A stretch of 64,000 nucleotides of DNA from Piper betle (GCA_033002965.1 JAURVB010000157.1:1-64000), one strand, 5' to 3'. Counted from the stretch's first letter, positions 52,304 to 64,000 are shown. Program-made: numbers and translations. The notes: generated by a model from the sequence alone, not told the origin.

Positions 52304-53732
52304 TTAATGAACTGAAAAATAATGAGTCTGCTACTTATATTTACTCCAACAGAGAATAGAATAAAAAATTAAGTAATAATGGTAAAAATACCTATTATTA
52401 CACTTATAAAATTAAAAAAACTTGACATTTATGTATACAATAAACATACAAAATTAATAATGACTATATTTATGAGTAAAATGAGCATACCAAGTTGACA
52501 AATATGACATCAATATGTAAAATAAACTTGCAAAATCAATAAATTTGAAAGTCAGATATAAAATATAAGCTTAAATTTTAATAGTGCCTTGCATGGGCAA
52601 TTATTAGCAAGCATCTAAAAACCTTCAATGTCAAGATCAATTGAATCAAACTTCGTAACTCCAACATGTAATATATTATAACTCAAGTTAATATAATGAA
52701 GTCAATATATGTAGACAATATATAGTCAATGTGTAATTATAAATTTATCAGAGGTAATATCTATATATGTACATGAATGAGAATGCCTAAGTGTGGCAAA
52801 GTTTACCATTACATGGTATAGAGCCAATCGATCCTTTTTCATGTAAATATAACTTTTGTGTCTCCTTCTTCAAGTTCTACCTCTATTTCTCCTTGCCCTA
52901 CATGTCTATGACGACGGCCCTCTTGACACCTTTTCTACTTTAGTTAACAACATCACCAACCATGTTTTATTGAATTATCTTCTTTGGCATTTTCACTTCC
53001 TTCATAGCCTTTAATAGTCAAGGACTAATGGATTTTGTTGATGGTTCCATCAACCCAACCCCCCTCATACCATTGATACCTCCACCAATCTACCTTCTTC
53101 CAACTCTCATTACTTGAATTGGTTTTGGCTAGACCTAAACATTCAAAGTTGGATTCTTGCCAACCTTTCTCCTGCTTTCTTAGGGCAATTGCTTGAACTC
53201 ACCACTTCCTATGCACGTGACAAAGCTTTAGAAGATATACGCATCAAACTCTCTAATGCGTATTCATCAACTCAAATTTAAGTTGCTGACTATTTGATGT
53301 AGGAATCTTACAATGACCCTTCAGAAAATCAAATTTCTATCTTATAGCCTTTCAGTAGCTGGTCATCCTATTAAGGAGATAGATCTAGTCTTCTATACCC
53401 TTGGTGGTTTAGCGCTAGATTTTGAACCATTTGTAATATCTATCACTTCTCAAAAGGCCATCATTACAATAGAAGATCTACACCACCTCCTTCTCACCCA
53501 AGAGCATCGTCTAGTTGTCACCTCTCAATTGTCGTCCTTAGAGATCTCGTCCACACTAACGGCCAATGTTGCAACTCAGACTATTAACAAGCCCTCTCTC
53601 TTAAGCAATGCTAGTCGTAGTTCCTCTAACCGTGGTCGAGGTCAAGGCTATGGTCGTGGAAGTGGTGATGATTTCTACAATCAACATGTTAATTCAAATA
53701 GTTCAGCTTCTAAAAATGGTCGTCTACAATTC

Positions 53733-54033
53733 CAGATTTATAACAAGTGTGGCCATATTGCATTTCAATGTGACAACAGGTTTAATCAAGCATATCAACC
53801 ACTATCTGTCCCAATTGCTAATCACACATGTTTGGGTAACTCATCGACATCCGAATGGTGCCCAGACTCTAGAGTGTCTACAATGTCAGATTTGTGACAA
53901 GTGTGGTCACATTACTTTTCAATGTTACAACAGGTTTAATCAAGCATATCAATTACCATCTACCCCAATTGTTAATCACGCATGTTTGGGTAACTCATCG
54001 ACATCCGAACGGTACCTAGACTCCAGAGTCTCT
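53733..54033 (+). repeat. 154-bp tandem duplication spanning the gag zinc knuckle
   Basis: Copy 1 (53733-53886) and copy 2 (53887-about 54033) both encode a CCHC knuckle (KCGHIAFQC / KCGHITFQC) followed by FNQAYQ and CLGNSSTSE. The second copy continues into the protease-side sequence. The duplication shifts the reading frame at the junction. Confidence 0.85.
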
Positions 54034-55778
54034 TATCACATCATTGTTAATCTCAATCTACTTATTGGGGGATGACTGTATTGGGATGTGATCAGGTTAT
54101 GCTTGGCAATGACAAATGTTTGTCCATCAACTCTACTAGTTTTGCTCAAATTTCTCCTAGTATCCGTCTTAAAAATGTCTTGTTGACACTTATCACATCA
54201 TTATTAATCTCAACTTACAAGAGATCACAAGTGTCTTGTTGAATTTTTTGACTTAGGTTTTCATGTTAAGGGCAAGGTTTCGCCCATCCTCTTGCAAGGT
54301 CGGAGTAAGGATGCACTTTATGTTATTGATCAGAGATCACCACCTCCTTAAGGATTACTCACAATTCATATTGGATTGGATGTGTAACATAATCGTCTTC
54401 GTCATTCATCTCAAGTTATCCTTCAACGAGTTTTGCAGTCTTCATCTATTAAGGGTCCGTAAAGTCAATAAGGATTTGTACATATGTTCATCACGTCAAT
54501 AAGGTAAAAGTTGGTTTCTTCCTTCCCACCCCAATTCCAATTTTGCGACTTTACCTTTGAAAATAATTTCAGCTGATATAGGTCCTTCTCATAGTCGGTT
54601 CTAATCAAGGTTTTTGTTACTATATCTTTTTATTAATCATTTTAGCTGTCATACATGGATTACTTTTTAAAACTAAAATGTGACATCTATAATGCTTTCA
54701 TTAACTTCAAAACCTTGATATAAACTTTAGTCCCTCATAAAATAAAAATTTTCAAAGTGATTGTGGATTTGAATTTATGAGTCATAAGTTTCAATGTTTT
54801 TTACGTCAAAATAGTATATTTTATCATGTGTCTTGCCCTTGGACACCACAATAAAATGGTATTATAGAATGCAAATACTGTCATATTGTAAAAATAGGAC
54901 ATATCATCTTAGCTCATGCTTCGGTTCCAACCTCCTATTGGGTTCTCCATTTTAAATTGTTGTTCATCTCATCAACCTACTTCTGCATGTAACAAGTCCT
55001 TGTGAATCCCCACAAGAAGTACTCTTTCATAAAACTTTGGATTATACATCCTTTTGGTTCTTTGGTTGTCTATGTTTTTTATACTTAAGGTCATATTCTA
55101 AAAATAAACTTGATTTTCGCTCATTGCCTTGTGTATTTTTAGGATATCATTCTAATTATAAAGGCTACAAGTGTTTGCATATTCCTAGTGGTTGTGTTTT
55201 TCTCTTGAGAAGTATTGTATTTAATGAGTTTTTCTTTCCCTTTGAGTCTATGGTACAACCATCCACACATCCATGCAACCCTTATAGAGAGGCAAACTCC
55301 TTGATCCCCATCCTTCTCCTGCCACCACTAACTATGTGCCCCAACCTTGAGCATCAAAACATTTCTCGAGAGTCAACACCACCACCTTCCTCCCTTGGAA
55401 TTGAAATGCCCACTAATGTTCCTCCCACAATAGTTTCAACGCCACCACCTCTGATTCAGGCTAATGAGGCACACGACCGAAATCTTGGCATTCATCCTCT
55501 TTCATCAAGTGATCCCATTCAACATGTGCAAGTTTAGCAGGGATCTTCCACTAATGGACCTTTGTGTGGCCATATTATGGTCACTCGTTCTAAAATAATT
55601 TTCCACAAGCCTAAAGTCTTTATTTTTACATGTCATCCCTTGCCCTTGCCTCATGATGAGGCTGTGCCTACTTGTTATAATCAAGCCATTAAGCACCCGC
55701 ATTGGTGTCAAGCTATGTCTAAGGAATTTAATGCCCTATTCTCTAACAACACTTGGTTTCTTATTCTTCTTCCGGCTA

Positions 55779-58645
55779 ACCCGAACCTAACTCATACGGA
55801 TCCAATCTCGGCGTCTTAAGATGAAGATACAACTCTCAAGCATGGATGAATGCACAAACCCTAACATGGTACTACATGAATGACATGCAAATCAAAGCAC
55901 ACACCAAGACAATCCCGATAAAAATTAATAAAAATTTTAAAATATAACGGACAGAGTTTTCCCTAAAAATGCAATTAGGGGCCACCCTATCAAATATACA
56001 TATGCAAATATATATATATAACCATATATCAAACAATTTCATTCATACAAAATACAAAATCTAACATGCTGTAACTCATTTTGAAACTTGGGTCTCAACC
56101 CACTACGCTGCCATTGCACAATCTATTCATGTTCACATCATCTCATCATCTCTTAGTACTTAATTACATCATATCATCATATCTTAAGCATTTAATCACA
56201 TCATATAATAATATCATAAACACAATGTAAACACTCAATTGACTGACATGTGTGCAAGCGACAACAGTGCTCCTCCGTCCAAACTGGCTCCTCCAACTCG
56301 TAATTGTTACCTACATATAGTATAAAAACACGTCAGTAACAAGTGTTACTGGTCCGGAAAATAAAATAACTATAACAAGCTGGCTATGAGAGCAAACTCT
56401 CATATGAAAGAAAACATCATATACTCCACGTGAACACTCTGAAGGGCACTACTGAGGAGCCACTGGGCTGCAGACCCGGTAGCATCCCGAACTTACTGAT
56501 CTGCTGCTGCTGATGCCGCTCTCGACATTTTCTTACTTCATTTTTCTGGTCTCAAATCCTAAGCCCTCTCCTTACCTCCATATTTCTCCTGGCCTTGAGC
56601 ACGAAGGCCGAGTACTCTCAGGCAGTCGCCTTTAGTACCCTTTGAACCACAAGTCCGGACATGCGCTGTACTAAACAGTACCCGTAAACCTCCACGTTCT
56701 CCGGGTGTGAGGAACTCAAACGCGGAGTTGTCAGGATCCCTCGGGAATGGAACAGTCTGCTGGCACTAATCCAGAGCCCGCTTTGACTGTCACGGCATCC
56801 GCTCATGGTACGTGCAAGTCGGTTTCTCCATCTCTCGTCTCACTGAAAACACGAAAACTATATATATATATATATATATATAGGGCTGGGTAGGGATTTA
56901 TATAATAGGCCCGAAGGCAACTTGTGGTGGATCTTGTTTTCGAAATCATCCTTGAGGGATCTCATCCTCAAGGGGTTATTAATCCGGAAAACTGTTCGGT
57001 TAAATGACCCGAGTTAAGTGGGATCCGATAAAATGCCACTTAACCCGTCCTGCAGATAATAAAATAAACATACAATAGAAGAGCGTAAAACAGAGTCGAG
57101 TCCTAAACAGACCTGGTAGAAGCTCCAAGCGTGTCATCGCGCCTAGGCGGCGAGCTCCTACTCCGTACCTACACATCAAAACTAAATACTAACGCCCGCT
57201 AACTAAATGATGCATCACACACAATGAACATCACACTCAAAATACAAACAGTATCCAGCTACAACCAAATAATCATAGATGTGAAAATAATTCTAACTCA
57301 TCCTATTCATACTAATTTTATTATGTTTTTCTAAGTTACGTCGTAGTCACTTATCATGCTCTCATTAGATCACTTACTCTTCATTCACACTTAATCTCAT
57401 CATGCAACTCATTGTTTCATTCATAATTAAGCATTAATCATATCAATAAACCAACCCTAGCATGTTGTGCTAACAATCATCAAGTTTAAATTATAAATTT
57501 GGAGGTAATTATACCTCACGTCATCGGCAATCGGCGACGACTAGGGTTTCGTCGCGCGTCTTAGAGCTCGAATTCGGCGCTCATCGGCGTCCAACGTTCG
57601 ATCGGGATCGACTGGATGAACTCTATGGAAGATCCGGCAAATTCCATCGAATCTGGTTTTCCAGCAAGTTTTGGCGGTTTTCCGACAGGTTTCAGTGGTT
57701 TTCCGGCAACTTCTGGCGGTTTTCCAGTGACAATCACCGGCGGCGTCTACTGGCTGGATAAGGGTCATATTGGGTACCATTGGAACCGGCTCGGCAAGCC
57801 CGATGCATCTACGGCATCGACATGGTCGGCAGAGGTGGCGGCTCGTCGAAAAATGGCAAAACTGAGGCGACGGCGATGGGGGACTCGATCCGGCCGGCCT
57901 GGGCCGTGATGGGTTTCGATCTGGTCAGGGAAGCTCACTGGAGGGTCGAAGGTGCTGAGGCGACCACTGGATCATGGCGGCGACGGTCGTCGGCGGCGCG
58001 ATCGACGACGAAAGCGCGACGCGGGCGCGGTGCTAGTCGCGGCGGTTCGGCGTCACAGCAGCCGAATGATGGCCGGGACTGGTCGGGGAGGCACGGCGAC
58101 GCCGTGGCAGGGCTAGTCAGCGACGATCGGCGGCCGGGTCACGTCGGTGACGGCGATGGTGGCGCGCATGGGGGAGGCGTCGGGATGGGTTTTGGGAAGA
58201 AGACGTCGGGAGGGGAGAAATAACTGGGGTGGCAATTTCGTAAATAAGACTTGACTCGTCTCCGGCTCGAGTCAAGTATAATAACTAAGACGTATTAAAT
58301 CCTAAAAAAATTCATAAAAATTGGGAAAAATCCTGTAAAATCAAACAAACACCACAACATTATAATGATATGCTCTATGACTAACAACCCACCCAAACTG
58401 CCCGTAACGCGTCCTAACGCGGTAAACGGCCTAAAACTAATTCTACGATCATATCTGATAACTCATTCTGTTTGTTGTGTTCATGACGTTATCATCATAT
58501 ACTTGGGTACGCATGACCCTCATAGCTCATACATGCGACTAGCATCGGCTCAGTACACGTGTTCTGAAACTGACTCGACTCGAAAATAACGGTCAAACCG
58601 ATCGGTTCTGAATATAAAACCCTGACTCGAATCGTGGGTTTTACA
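55779..58645 (-). mobile_element. solo LTR of the ~3-kb family inside copia RT (2867 bp)
   Basis: On the minus strand it starts TGTAAAACCCACG at 58645. It is collinear with the 33210-36156 copy through a GC-rich section (57540-58220), the conserved block (about 56570-57060, core 56905-56921) and the TTTAGGG/CATTCATGTAGTA segment near 55900. The last roughly 65 bp including the TGTTACA terminus are missing at the 55779 end. Right-hand flank GCTAT (58646-58650) and left-hand GCTA (55775-55778) probably represent the 5-bp TSD. Copia RT reads through on both sides (NNTWF...LLP at the left, IECK at the right, followed by a stop where Trp is usual). Confidence 0.8.
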
Positions 58646-60194
58646 GCTATTGAGTGCAAATGAGTGTTTCGATATTGGTATAAACCTGATAGTTCCATTG
58701 ATTTGGTACAAAACACTACTTTTAGCTAAAAGGGTTCAACTAGCGGGAAGACATTGATTATTTTGAGAAGTTTAGCCCAATAGGTAAGCCTGTTATGATG
58801 CAGACCATCTTGAGTATTGTATTCACCCATGGCTGGCCCATCCGATAAGTGGATGTTCAGGATGCATTCGTAAATGTTCAACTCATTGAAGAAATCTTTA
58901 TGGTTTAGCCTCCTAGATTTATTGATGACCAAAAACCTACACATGTGTGTCACTTTAATCGGTCACTTTATGGACGTAAACAAAGTCCACGAGCATGGTT
59001 TACTCGTTTGTCCAACCTATTGTATGAATTGGGATTCAAAGACTCTAAAGCTGATTCTTCCCTCTTCTATTTGTTTGTATCTAACATAACTATGTTTATC
59101 TTAGTCTATGTAGATGATATCATAATAAATGAAAGCTCTCCGTCGGTCATCTCTTCCTCATTAAAGATCTTAGCACTCATTTTACAATCTTGGCCCCTTG
59201 TACTATTTTCTTGGAATGGAGGTCACCAAGTATGGATCTAGCCTCCACCTAACTTAGGCTAAGTACGTTCGTGATCTTCTCCAATGCCTACAACTTGATG
59301 GACTCAAGCCTATCTCCACATCGGTCGCAGTTGGGTCAAAAATTTCCAAGTACACTTTCATACCCATCTATTTATGATATTGTTGTTGGTGCACTACACT
59401 ACTTGACCCTTACTTGGCCAGATATGCAATATGCCATCAACCAGGCATGTCAATTTCAACATGCTCCAACCGACAAACATTGGTCAACTGTCAAAAGAAT
59501 TGTAAGGTATCTTAAGGGCTCTCTTGATCATGAAATCGTGTTGTCTCCTATTAGAGAATTTAATTTGATCGCCTACTATGATGCTAACTAGGCTGGAAAT
59601 CCAGACGATCATCATTAAGCTGATGAAGTTTCCATCTTTTTGGGAGATAACCTTCTTTCATGGTCTTCTAAGAAGCGGACTACAGTGACTTGGTCTAATG
59701 CTGAAGCTGAATATCGGGTTTAGCCAATTTAAGCTTCTAAAATCTCTTGGACTCTTCATCTCTTTTGCTAACTACACATTTCAATTCATGCTACATCAAC
59801 AATTTCGTATGATAATATTTTATCCACTTACATTGTAGCCAATCCTGTCTTCCATGGGTAGACTAAACACATGGAACTTGATTACCACTTTGTTCGTGAA
59901 CATTTTGCACAAGGTTACTTAAAGGTTCGATTTATTCCAACTTGTAACCAAGTAGTAAATATTTTGACTAAGGGCTTGGGTCGTGTTCAATATGATCACC
60001 TAATAATCAAACTCATGGTTCGTCCACTTATTGTGAATTTGCTCAGAAGTTTTAGACAAATATCTGAAAGTTAACGTTAAGATCAATTGAGTCAAACTTT
60101 GTAATTCCCACATGTAATATATCATAACTTAGGTTAATATAATAAAATCAATACATATAATCAATATGTAATTTTAAGTTTATTAGATGTAATA

Positions 60195-60656
60195 TGTAAC
60201 AACCTGACCCAAAGTACAAACTAATGGATTTAAGTCATTCTTTAAAACTAATTAACCAAATTGAAGATCTATTTTTCATTCTTATTTATAAACAGGATTT
60301 TACTTCAATAGGTATTGGATACGGGACAAAGTTGAGGGATCTTACAATCCACCAATTTTTAAAAATTTCGTCCTCAAAATTCCTACACTTGGCCTATAAC
60401 GAGCCCTAACCCAGGTGTCTTCTTAGCTCATGACCAATAACCTAGTTTATATCCTTATTCCAGCTCACCATCTAACACGGAACTAGTTTGCTGTAATCTC
60501 ATTTTTAACAACCTAGCCTAAAGTGCAAATTAATGTGCCTAAAACATCTCTTCAAAAATAGTTAAATAAGTTGAAGATCTATAATACATTTTCACTTATA
60601 AAAATGAACTTACCTTATTAGGTATTAGAAGTGGAACAAAGTTGAGGGATCTCACA
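60195..60656 (-). mobile_element. complete TRIM inserted in the copia 3' LTR (462 bp)
   Basis: Two LTR copies (60195-60346 and about 60504-60656, + strand TGTAACAACC ... GAGGGATCTCACA) surround a noncoding internal region of about 155 bp. The degraded primer-binding site (GCTGTAATCTCA, compare GCTCTGATACCA) is next to the right LTR, so the element reads on the minus strand. Flanks TAATA (60190-60194) and TAACA (60657-60661) form the 5-bp TSD. Same family as 7080-7700 (shared GACCCAAAGTACAA, GTTAA and AGGTATT.GA..TGGGAC motifs). Confidence 0.85.
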
Positions 60657-60708
60657 TAACATAACATAAATGAGAATGCCCAAGTGTGATAAAGTTTATT
60701 CCATTACA

Positions 60709-61362
60709 GTAATTACGTAGTTTAACCTATCTAATGAGTGTTCTTGTCATAGCCCTTTTTCCATATGAGATCAAATAAATCAATCTTTCTCGTGATATGT
60801 AATTTTTGTGTACAAAATGAAATAAAATTTGAATGAAGTTGTACAAAATGAAATCAAATTTGAAAGTGGAAAGATGTCAACAATATTTTCATTTTCTATT
60901 TTTTTTGAGGAACACAAAAAATAATCAATTTGAAGATATTCAAATTCCATCATAAATGTAATTCAACCTATAAAATTATAAAAGGCAACGCCATATTCTA
61001 ATTGTAACATTAAATTTGAAAATGAAAAATTCACCTAATTTGATCTAGTGAATTGTAGCATTAGAGTATAACAGGATCCATGTTCCGTACCCGACCCACC
61101 ATAAAGTGGACGGAGGATGATAATATAGGCTACTTATCAACTAGTGTAGACATTCATATAAGCTAAAAAAAGATTTAAGTAATTTATCCCTCCAGCAAAG
61201 TTACCTTCTTTATGTAATCGTCCTTATAATTTAATAGCCGGTACTTGTTTGAGTTGATGACCGGAATATCCACCATCTGTGGCTAATACTAATGTTCTCT
61301 ATCCAAGTTCTCTCCAAAGAAAAAAATAGTAACAAACTATGGTTTTTCTCTGGCTTAACCAT

Positions 61363-61407
<45 letters not shown>

Positions 61408-61590
61408 CAAAATGCTGCGCTGCGCGCAGCGTAATCCAGTGGCCCACACGCCACAACCAACCACCCCTCCCTCCTTCCCTCCCTGCCACCCGCCCCCGAA
61501 CACCGCCCTGTTGTGCTGAACTCGCTGCGTCATGGGTGGGATATTTTTCAACGTTATTGGAATTTTGTTACATTGATTTTTTGTTTGTAA
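60709..61590. other. intergenic between copia and MULE-like fragment
   Basis: A+T-rich. Short direct repeat AATTTGAA.GT..AA near 60825-60865. Contains the (TA)n microsatellite listed next; no gene seen. Confidence 0.5.
61365..61407 (+). repeat. (TA)n(CA)n microsatellite
   Basis: About 18 TA units (61365-61400) followed by CACACA. Confidence 0.95.
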
Positions 61591-62216
61591 ATGGACTTCA
61601 GTGAGAGCATTTATAATCATTTGATTAAATTAAACAATGAATGTACAAAACAATGGAAAAAAACTTTTGAGGACATAATGGTTGCAACAAAATTTAATTC
61701 TCTAATGGAGAAATTGCATTGTATATTTAATCGATGGGCCAAAAAGACATATTCATCATTTGAAAAATTTGAACTAGCCAAGCAAAAACTTTTGGAGATA
61801 GAAAAATTGGTAGAAGATGTGGTAGATGATCCACATTATGGAGTACAAGTACATCCACCGACACAATCAATGACAAAAGGAAGTGGTAAAAGGTGGAAGA
61901 GTAGTAAAGAACTTGTAGTGGACCATATGGTAAAAGATAGGCTATGCCGTGGTTATAATAAACGGGGAGCTGGGCATAATAAGCGCACTTGCCCTGCAAT
62001 TGTAGCACATCGGTAATGTTGCCTAACACAACCCTTGTTTTGATCTTTGTTATATGTAATGTATGTGATTATTTTTCATGTTTTGTTCTTAAATATATAG
62101 GCAAAAAAATCTTCCATCTGAAAGTAGAGTCATGGAGTCCATTCAGGGGCATAGGTGCAATGATGGTGAATCTCAAAGCAGTGATGCAGAATGACTATGA
62201 TAGCTCCGAATCTTAA
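61591..62216 (+). pseudogene. possible MULE/FAR1-type C-terminal remnant
   Basis: The open frame 61591-62016 (141 codons) starts MDFSESIYNHLIKLNNECTK and has a Lys-rich middle and the segment TKGSGKRWKSSKEL followed by CRGYNKRGAGHNKRTCP. The basic stretch plus a C...GHNKRTC knuckle resembles the C-terminal end of Mutator-like transposases and the derived FAR1/FHY3 proteins, where CxxC...GHNxRTC is usual. The second Cys is Tyr here, so the knuckle would not bind zinc normally. A plausible acceptor (ATATATAG, about 62093-62100) leads to a Ser/Glu-rich tail (LPSESRVMESIQG) ending near 62208. No SWIM or catalytic domain is present, so it is a fragment at best. The match is by resemblance and could be wrong. 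Confidence 0.4.
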
Positions 62217-62431
62217 AGGACTGTTAATCTTAATGATTTGTAACTTGTTTCCATGAATTGTTATTTGCTTTAATCAAACTTGACAAATTTGTAACTTGTA
62301 AGTTATTCACAGGCATGATCTTTTATGGTTTGTACTTGTATTCATCATGTGGAAGAAAATTAAATGAGATGGCTCTCATGTGTTTTGCTTCTAGTGTGTT
62401 TCCGAATTCATCAACATAATTTAACTGTTAT

Positions 62432-63170
62432 CAGAATATATAAGAGTATGCTATTTTTTTTAATATATAGTTGATCGCAAAATTAATTTTACAACTGTTT
62501 ACCGAGTTAGGACACATTATTACGTAATATTGACACGAGTTGGAACCGAGTCAAGTTTTTATTAACTGTCGAGCTCGAGTCGTTTATGACTCGAGTCGAG
62601 ACCGGTCAAGTTTTTATTGACTCGAGTTGGGACTCGAGTTAATTTTTTATTGACTCGAGTCGAGACCAAGTCAAGTTTTTATTTACTCGAGCCAGGCTCG
62701 GCTGCGTCCACGAGCAGTGGCAGGGGTGGTGGTGGCATGGGACGGTGGGCGGGGGGCGCGGGGGGATGGTGGTGGTCGTGGCAGGGGGCGGTAGGAAGGG
62801 TGGACGGGAGGGGGGAGTCGCTACGGGGTGGTGGGGGTGGTCGGTCACAGTGGGGCAGGGAAGCCACATCGGCTGGTGTGGCGGGGGTGACGCAACGGTA
62901 GGGGATGGTAATGGTCGTGGCAAGGGGCGGCGGGCGGGGAGGGCAACGGGGCCGCAGCAAGGTGGCATGGGTGCGTGTGGCAGGGGTGCCATGGCGGAGG
63001 GTGGTGGTGGTGGTCGTAGCAGGGGGTGGCGGGCAGAGGGGGCTATAGCAGTGATGGTCAATCGTGGTGGTGGGTCGGTCACAAGAAGGCGGGCGGGCGA
63101 CGGGCTAGGGGGGCGTGTAGGGGTGGGTGGGATTGGCGTGTGGGCCACTGGATCGAAATCTAACGGAACA
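62432..63170 (+). mobile_element. fragment of the ~3-kb LTR family with G-rich core
   Basis: GTTATCAGAATATATAAG at about 62431 and the following ATATATAGTTGATCGCAAAATTA, ACTGTTTACCGAGTTAGG segments match the 33380-33480 part of the 33210 LTR. A CTCGAGT-rich tandem repeat follows (62529-62695), then a G-rich island (62700-63170, runs such as GTGGTGGTGG). The long Pro/Gly/Arg-rich open frames across the island on both strands reflect base composition. Both ends are undefined. Confidence 0.5.
62529..62695 (+). repeat. tandem repeat of CTCGAGTC/GTCAAGTTTTTATT units
   Basis: A unit of about 30-50 bp (GACTCGAGTCGAGACC, then GTCAAGTTTTTATT) occurs about four times with small differences. In other family members the corresponding segment occurs once (for example 33618-33650). 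Confidence 0.75.
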
Positions 63171-64000
63171 ATGGATGGAAAGACTAACACAACAAGTTCC
63201 ACAACTGTCAATTGTTCTTCCGTTGCCTTTTGAGCTCCCATCAAATCACAAAACGAAACTCATGAAAGGGCTGTGCAATAGGTGAGAGTTGCCCACAATG
63301 GATGAAAGACAATAACCCATGGCCAATGTGCAAAACATGCCAAGTAATGAATGACACATCTATTTCAACCACACTGGAAAGAGAAGTGGTGGTCAAGGGT
63401 TTAGCTTCAACTTTGGCCCAATTCCTTATCTTTCTTCGACATTTTGCATCTATCCCATCACTTGAATAGTTTAAATATCTGCCTCTGATATTCCTAACAA
63501 GAGGTTCTTAATAATCACCTCCTCATTGCGTCCGTGTCCGCTTAAAACACAAACAAATAAATTGGTCAGGGGAGCGAGTTTGTTTTTTAATAATTATTGA
63601 AGAATCAACAAACTCTTAATCCTTTTCTTTGAAATTTACAAAAAAATTGGAGGATAAATTTGGACAACAAAGTTCTCCTTATGTAGCCGCACAAGGTCAG
63701 ATGAAATAAGTTTAAACTTGAGCTCAATTAGTTCTAATTTTGATTATTTTTTATACAAAATTGACTTTTTAATACATTGATTTTCTTCATAATATCCAAC
63801 CAAAATAATTTTAATAAAAGTATAAGCTTAATGCATTATTTTATATTATTATAAGAAATCAAAACATTTCAGTTCTTTTAAACCGAACTTTTATACAAAC
63901 TTCATTTAAAAAAGAGTACAGATAAATACAAATTTGTAAGGCGTGGGACGGACGGGGTTGCCCGAGTCAGATCGCATGCCGGTCGGACCGAATGTCCATG
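63171..64000. other. unassigned sequence at window end
   Basis: Moderate composition with no long open frame, changing to A+T-rich after about 63560. I see nothing that can be supported as a gene or element. Confidence 0.4.

Larger units (their letters stand above)
52629..60708 (+). mobile_element. degenerate Ty1/copia retrotransposon with nested insertions
   Basis: 5' LTR 52629-52813 (TGTCAAGATC ... CCATTACA), then TGGTATAGAGCC, a primer-binding site for initiator Met-tRNA lacking one base. The gag-pol remnant is broken by many stops and frameshifts: UBN2-type gag (53313-53600), CCHC knuckle (KCGHIAFQC, about 53745-53775), gag-pre-integrase trace (about 54280-54330, SKDALYVID), integrase C-terminal part (55040-55240, FGCLCFLYLRSYSKNKLDFR), reverse transcriptase start (55640-55770), RT with YVDDIII (about 59108-59130), RNase H with SNAEAEYR (about 59697-59720) and the KHMELDYHFVREHF region (59869-59910). 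3' LTR 60075-60708, interrupted by a TRIM. A reverse ~2.9-kb solo LTR splits the RT at 55779-58645. The gag wording resembles the Ale/Retrofit lineage, which I hold loosely. No TSD was found. Clearly inactive. Confidence 0.85.

Noticed and set aside
57616..58223. Gly/Arg-rich frames in the reverse solo LTR
   Set aside because: They fall in the GC-rich middle of the LTR and have no match to a known family; composition explains them.
62617..63244. Long Pro-rich and Gly-rich frames at the G-rich island
   Set aside because: Low-complexity sequence open on both strands; part of an LTR-family fragment.

Overview
The window is nuclear DNA of a flowering plant. Split genes with GT-AG introns, plant-specific gene families (DUF26 receptor kinases, a type-A response regulator, an S-like RNase T2) and dense nested retrotransposons and hAT-type elements all point that way. 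The very GC-rich 5' exons of the two receptor kinases and the long TGT...ACA solo LTRs would suit a monocot, but the sequence does not settle the lineage.

Genes occupy a small part of the window. From left to right they are: the 3' exons of ribosomal protein eL34 (RPL34, 1-1881, +); a convergent, frameshifted S-like ribonuclease T2 locus (2165-3137, -); an intact seven-exon cysteine-rich receptor-like kinase (CRK, 14033-16510, +); a second CRK of identical exon structure with two one-base gaps in G-runs of its ectodomain (29647-32331, +); a small single-pass membrane protein with an apparent frameshift (37896-38466, +); and a compact five-exon type-A cytokinin response regulator (43660-44634, +). 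The two CRKs are a dispersed tandem pair separated by about 13 kb of repeats.

The rest is mostly repeats that can be dissected by their target-site duplications (TSDs). One family of about 2.9-3.3 kb solo LTRs is present as four essentially full copies plus fragments: 22043-28247 (interrupted by a second copy at 23125-26390), 33210-36156 (inside a hAT element that has a perfect 8-bp TSD), 49067-52303, and a nearly complete reverse copy at 55779-58645 inside a degenerate Ty1/copia element (52629-60708). The right LTR of that copia element has itself been hit by a 462-bp TRIM (60195-60656). Other elements are a 1.3-kb solo LTR (5339-6650), a rearranged TRIM (7080-7700), two more short hAT-type elements (28351-28848, 42753-43225), a TIR element with dense ATCGG subterminal repeats (3508-4500), a remnant resembling a MULE/FAR1 C-terminus (61591-62216), and several tandem duplications and microsatellites.

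I found no operon-like or clearly novel system. The least explained signal is a block of roughly 450 bp shared by four copies of the ~3-kb LTR family (with an invariant 17-base core) that appears conserved as DNA or RNA, not as protein. Three gene-level breaks (RNase T2, CRK2, membrane protein) should be checked against raw reads before these loci are called pseudogenes.
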